Shown here: positions 54,675-58,338 of the stretch, piece after piece
How positions within the stretch are numbered: the first letter of the stretch is position 1
Layout: each line of letters starts with the position of its first letter
Assembly (NCBI GenBank): GCA_016839665.1
Contig: JAEOTU010000128.1
Location: forward strand, 1 to 58,338
DNA: 58,338 nucleotides
Origin: Candidatus Hodarchaeota archaeon
GTDB taxonomy: Archaea; Asgardarchaeota; Heimdallarchaeia; Hodarchaeales; Hodarchaeaceae
Direction of reading: 5' to 3'
Notes under the pieces: model-generated
Told to the model about the DNA's origin: nothing
Seen by the model: the letters and a program-made list of their open reading frames with translations, nothing else
Database searches by the model: none
Translations under genes and position numbers: made by a program

Positions 54675-55872
54675 GCTTCCATAGATCAGGATAGACAAGG
54701 CCAGAACCAGTACCAAATAAGATAATCGATTCGGAAGAATCCACAAACCCTGAGTCTTTTAATTGTTGTACCCCTGAGTATGTTGCTGCACCCTCGGGTG
54801 ATTGCATGATTCCTTCTTGTCTTGCAAGGGTCTTCATTGCCAATAGCATTTCTGAATCATCAACAGTAATAGCTGTTCCTCCTGATTTGTATAATGCATT
54901 AAGTATCAAATAATCTCCAACTGCTGCAGGAACTCGTAGACCTGGAGCAATTGTCTTTGCATCTTCCCAAAAAGATGCCGCTTTTTTTCCTTCTTCAAAA
55001 GCTCGACAAATGGGTGCACAACTGGAAGATTGAACAGTTACCATCCGTGGTCTTTCAGATCCAATCAATCCAATGGTTTCTAATTCATCAAAGGCTTTCC
55101 ACATACCCACTATGCCAGTGCCTCCTCCTGTTGGATAAATAATTACATCAGGAACATTCCAATTTAATTGTTCGACGAGTTCGAAGGCCATTGTCTTCTT
55201 TCCTTCCACCCGATAGGGTTCTTTCAGGGTAGAAACATCAAACCAATTATTTTCTTCAGCTGCTTTCTTACAAATTATTGCGGCATCTGTTATCAATCCT
55301 GGTACAAGCTCCAAATCACCTCCCATTGCGAGTACTTCATTTTTTAGAAGAGAAGGTGTATCTTCAGGCATGAAAACATGTGCATGAACTCCTGCACAAG
55401 AAGCATATGCTGATAAAGCTGCCCCAGCATTTCCTGCAGTAGGAATCACAAACTCTTGAATTCCCAATTCACACCCTTTAGAGACAGCCGCACACAAACC
55501 TCGACTCTTGAATGTTCCTGTTGGATTCTGTCCTTCATCTTTTAACAATAAATTCTTTAACCCCATCTTCTTTCCAACATTCTTCAGATGTAGAAGAGGA
55601 GCCCACCCCTCTCCAAGTGAATAACGATATCGAGGTTCTATAACGGGCATTATTTTATAGAATCTCCAAATGTTAAAACAACGATTTCCCTCTATGTGTT
55701 TAGGTGTAAGGTTCTCTCGAGCTTTTTCTAAATCATATTTCGCAAATAAGACTTTTTCACATGATGGGCAAAGCCCGTGTCTCTCTCTTGGATCGTATTG
55801 CTTCTTACAAGAAGTACAAACAACAGATTCTAAACAGGAACCAATGTTATCACTATTTTTCTGGTTTACCAT
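54664..55872 (-). CDS. thrC: Threonine synthase
   Basis: Converts O-phosphohomoserine to threonine with PLP. An N-terminal zinc-ribbon (C..C and C..C) is followed by '[11 protein letters not shown]', 'PTGTFKSRG' (PLP-binding Lys) and '[14 protein letters not shown]', then the Gly-rich phosphate site '[16 protein letters not shown]' and C-terminal '[13 protein letters not shown]'. 402 residues, normal length. Convergent with the chemoreceptor gene, overlapping by 11 bp. Confidence 0.94.
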   Translation of the reverse strand: MVNQKNSDNIGSCLESVVCTSCKKQYDPRERHGLCPSCEKVLFAKYDLEKARENLTPKHIEGNRCFNIWRFYKIMPVIEPRYRYSLGEGWAPLLHLKNVGKKMGLKNLLLKDEGQNPTGTFKSRGLCAAVSKGCELGIQEFVIPTAGNAGAALSAYASCAGVHAHVFMPEDTPSLLKNEVLAMGGDLELVPGLITDAAIICKKAAEENNWFDVSTLKEPYRVEGKKTMAFELVEQLNWNVPDVIIYPTGGGTGIVGMWKAFDELETIGLIGSERPRMVTVQSSSCAPICRAFEEGKKAASFWEDAKTIAPGLRVPAAVGDYLILNALYKSGGTAITVDDSEMLLAMKTLARQEGIMQSPEGAATYSGVQQLKDSGFVDSSESIILFGTGSGLVYPDLWKPKR

Positions 55873-55982
55873 TAGTTCTCACATATAATTCACTAATCGT
55901 TTGAGAATTATTTTACCCTTTGCTACAAAAGAGGCATTGAAAAATCTATACCAAAGGACAAATCATAACTGAGGTTTTTAAA

Positions 55983-57485
55983 ATGGACATCAAAGAAAAT
56001 TATAACGCTCTTTTAAAAGAATATAATGATTATATGATTCTCGATCAAATTGAAGATTTAATTAATTGGGATTTTGAAACATATATGCCTCCAGAAGGAG
56101 TGACACAGCGTTCTAAACAACTGGAAATGATAGCTACGTTAGTTCACGAAAAAATTACTAATCCAAGAATAGGAGAACTCTTAGAAAAGATTAAGAATGA
56201 AATAGAATCATTTAATGAAGTTGAAAAACGTAATATCTCACTGATTTCTCGAAAGTATAATCAGAAAGTAAAAATACCGATAGAATTAGCAGGAGAATTA
56301 GCAAAGCAAAAAGCAATATCAACACAGACATGGAAGAAAGCTAAAAAAGAAAAAAATTATGCACTTTTCAAACCAGAATTTGATAAAGTACTAGAACTTT
56401 CAAAAAAGAAAGCAAATTACATAGATCCTAATAAAGAACCTTTTGATGTTTTAATGGATGAATTTGAGCCAAGTATGACCTCGACAATAGTAACTAAGAT
56501 TTTTAATGAGATGAAAAATGGATTAATTCCACTCATTAAAAAATGTACTAATTCACCAAATCAACCTGATTCAACATTACTCAAACGTAATTGCTCAATA
56601 GATATGCAAAGAAAAATTTCTGAAGATATCACACGATTAGTAAATTATGATTTGGAACGAGGGAGGATAGATGAGACAGAACACCCATTTACCACTGGAT
56701 ATTATGATGATGTCAGAATTACAACCCATTATTATGAAAATGATTTTTCTGATTCGTTTTATTCAGTATTACACGAGGCTGGCCATGCAATATATGACCA
56801 AAATCTCTCCCGCGAATATAAGTACCAACCTATAGGCTGGTTCTCTTCTTATGGGATTCATGAATCCCAGTCGCGCTTCATCGAGAATGTTATTGGACGT
56901 TCTCGAGAATTTTGGGAATTTTATTTGCCTAAATTTAAGGACATAACGCAAGAGACGTTTTCTGACATTGATCTGGATTCATTAGTCCACACTGTTAATG
57001 AAGTAAAACCTTCCAAAATCAGAATTGCTGCAGATGAAGTCACATATGGCTTACATATAATTATTCGATTTGAGATAGAAAGAGACTTGTTAGCTGGTAA
57101 AATAACAACAGAAGAACTACCTAAGGTATGGAATGCAAAATACAAAGATTACCTTGGAGTAATTATTGATAATGATGCTGAAGGTGTGATGCAAGACACA
57201 CATTGGGCTAGTGGTTATTTTGGTTACTTTCCTTCATATGCTCTCGGTAATTGTTATGGAGCACAAATGCTAGCAAAAATGATTGAAGATATTCCTAACT
57301 ATAAAGATCTTATAAAGAAGGGAGATTTAACACCGATCATTAACTGGATGACAGAAAAAGTCCATAAACCTTCCAACCTGTATGATCCGCCAGACCTCAT
57401 CAAAAGAATTTCTGGTGAGGAAATCAATGTGAAGTATTTCATTCAGTACCTGGAAGAAAAATACTCAAAAATTTATGGATTTTAA
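55983..57485 (+). CDS. M32-family metallocarboxypeptidase (Taq-type)
   Basis: 500 residues, the full family length. 'HEAGHAIYDQ' is the HExxH zinc site, 'HESQSRFIENVIGRS' the M32 third-ligand motif, and 'TYGLHIIIRFEIERDLL' and 'DTHWASGYFGYFPSYALGN' are conserved M32 segments. Cytoplasmic peptide carboxypeptidase. Preceded by its own leader; no operon partner. Confidence 0.95.
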   Translation: MDIKENYNALLKEYNDYMILDQIEDLINWDFETYMPPEGVTQRSKQLEMIATLVHEKITNPRIGELLEKIKNEIESFNEVEKRNISLISRKYNQKVKIPIELAGELAKQKAISTQTWKKAKKEKNYALFKPEFDKVLELSKKKANYIDPNKEPFDVLMDEFEPSMTSTIVTKIFNEMKNGLIPLIKKCTNSPNQPDSTLLKRNCSIDMQRKISEDITRLVNYDLERGRIDETEHPFTTGYYDDVRITTHYYENDFSDSFYSVLHEAGHAIYDQNLSREYKYQPIGWFSSYGIHESQSRFIENVIGRSREFWEFYLPKFKDITQETFSDIDLDSLVHTVNEVKPSKIRIAADEVTYGLHIIIRFEIERDLLAGKITTEELPKVWNAKYKDYLGVIIDNDAEGVMQDTHWASGYFGYFPSYALGNCYGAQMLAKMIEDIPNYKDLIKKGDLTPIINWMTEKVHKPSNLYDPPDLIKRISGEEINVKYFIQYLEEKYSKIYGF

Positions 57486-57526
57486 AAGAGTATTACATTG
57501 GATGGAGAGTTAAGTCTCTTCTGCAA

Positions 57527-58338
57527 TCAATGTCGTGTTCTAGGTAAATCAAAAGCAAAGGTGGCTCCTCGGCCTATACCCTTACTCTGAGCTGTGATTT
57601 GTCCTCCGTGAGCCTCCACTATCTTTTGACATAAGTACAAACCAATCCCTGTCCCACCAGTTGAATATTCAGTGGTAATACTCACAAATTGGTCAAATAT
57701 CCTTCTTAAATCTTTTTGAGCAATTCCAGCACCATTATCTGAAATTTGGAAGTGTACATGATCAGTGAATATTTCATACTCAACTTTAATCTTTCTCTGG
57801 TCTTTTGAGGTATGTTTAATAGCATTATCAAAGATGTTATCGAAAACCTGTTTTAACCGCTCAGTATCGCCCTCAAGTATTATCATGGGATCCTCCTGAC
57901 AAGTTAGAAATTCAAATTGGTTTCCTAGGAGTTGTTGATAAGGTTCAACAGTATTTTTTAGAAAATTACACAAGTTAAAGACTGTTTTTTTAACCTCAAA
58001 AATGCCTCGTTCAATTTGTGCAATCATGGTTACCTGTGTTGCTAATCGTTCTAGACGATCTAGATTTCTTCTCACAACCTCAAACATATTGTCTCTTTGT
58101 TTTTGATCAAGAAGATCAATATTCTCTTGGAGTAAATCACAATATCCAGTTACCACAGTTAAGGGAGTCCTTAATTCATGACTTGTCATCCATACAAAGT
58201 TATCACGTCGTTCTTCTAGTTCTTTTTTGACTTCTTCTGCTTTTTTACGTTCAGTTATATCTCGTATAGTACTCATCAGGTTTGTAGGAACACTGTTTTC
58301 ATCTTGAACCACAATAGTATTTGTCTCAACAGGAAGTC
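57527..58338 (-). CDS. PAS-containing histidine kinase, 5' partial at the window edge
   Basis: The frame is still open at base 58338, so the N terminus lies outside. The visible end of a PAS domain ('STIRDITERKKAEE') leads to a coiled coil, the phospho-His region 'WMTSHELRTPLTVV', N box 'NIFDNAIKH', G1 'DNGAGIAQ' and G2 'GGTGIGLYL'. Complete catalytic core. No receiver gene seen in the window beside it. Confidence 0.92.
   Translation of the reverse strand, partial: LPVETNTIVVQDENSVPTNLMSTIRDITERKKAEEVKKELEERRDNFVWMTSHELRTPLTVVTGYCDLLQENIDLLDQKQRDNMFEVVRRNLDRLERLATQVTMIAQIERGIFEVKKTVFNLCNFLKNTVEPYQQLLGNQFEFLTCQEDPMIILEGDTERLKQVFDNIFDNAIKHTSKDQRKIKVEYEIFTDHVHFQISDNGAGIAQKDLRRIFDQFVSITTEYSTGGTGIGLYLCQKIVEAHGGQITAQSKGIGRGATFAFDLPRTRH

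Overview
The window is A+T-rich and gene-dense, with short intergenic gaps, frequent GTG/TTG starts, TATA-box promoters and T-tract terminators. The gene content is archaeal: a histone fold, a complete archaeal/bacterial-type chemotaxis set including CheC and CheD, a tungsten aldehyde:ferredoxin oxidoreductase with MoaD-like proteins, a THEP1-type NTPase, a SerK-like kinase, an F420-type (Ddn-like) oxidoreductase and secreted proteins with a C-terminal membrane anchor. Two proteins carry longin-like domains, a fold that is expanded in Asgard archaea and eukaryotes. I therefore infer an Asgard archaeon, possibly Heimdallarchaeia-like; this is an inference, not a phylogeny. I saw no rRNA, tRNA, CRISPR array or insertion sequence.

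Layout. 1-2874: the end of a large surface beta-helix (NosD-like) protein with three exact 309-bp domain repeats. 3149-14354: a chemosensory locus with cheB, then an apparent operon of longin-like protein, cheW, a four-module CheW protein, cheY, cheA, cheC, cheD and cheR, closed by a second, divergently oriented cheB. No CheF is present. 14593-18575: a fused HsdM-HsdS methylase, a kinase-like protein paired with a THEP1 NTPase, and a lone receiver protein. 18876-21904: GNAT, amidohydrolase, metallo-beta-lactamase-fold and PD-(D/E)XK-like proteins. 22495-23616: a histone fold fused to a longin-like domain and a lysine-rich tail, preceded by about 590 bp without a gene. 23658-28125: an Eco57I-type methylase overlapping a PAS histidine kinase. 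28316-29976: a possible beta-grasp protein, a ribbon-helix-helix regulator and two MoaD/ThiS-like proteins. 30052-37291: LVIVD propeller, AOR, Ddn-like, ZIP transporter, nucleotidyltransferase and hypotheticals. 37476-42565: a metallophosphoesterase plus a YkoEDC-like ECF transporter. 42619-46453: SerK-like, ThyX, alpha/beta-hydrolase and DUF362 proteins. 46518-50709: an ABC-2 exporter with its regulator. 50886-58338: a TSPPY methylase, a surface DJ-1/PfpI protein, a chemoreceptor, threonine synthase, an M32 carboxypeptidase and a truncated histidine kinase.

How it fits together. The chemoreceptor at 52.9-54.7 kb can feed the CheA/CheW/CheY pathway at 4.5-13.1 kb, with adaptation by CheR, CheB (two copies), CheD and CheC. 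The chemosensory adaptor layer is unusually elaborate: five CheW modules in two proteins besides the CheA P5 domain. Its first gene encodes a longin-like protein rather than the usual archaeal CheF adaptor. The strongest candidates for something undescribed are this longin/Che linkage and the histone-longin fusion.
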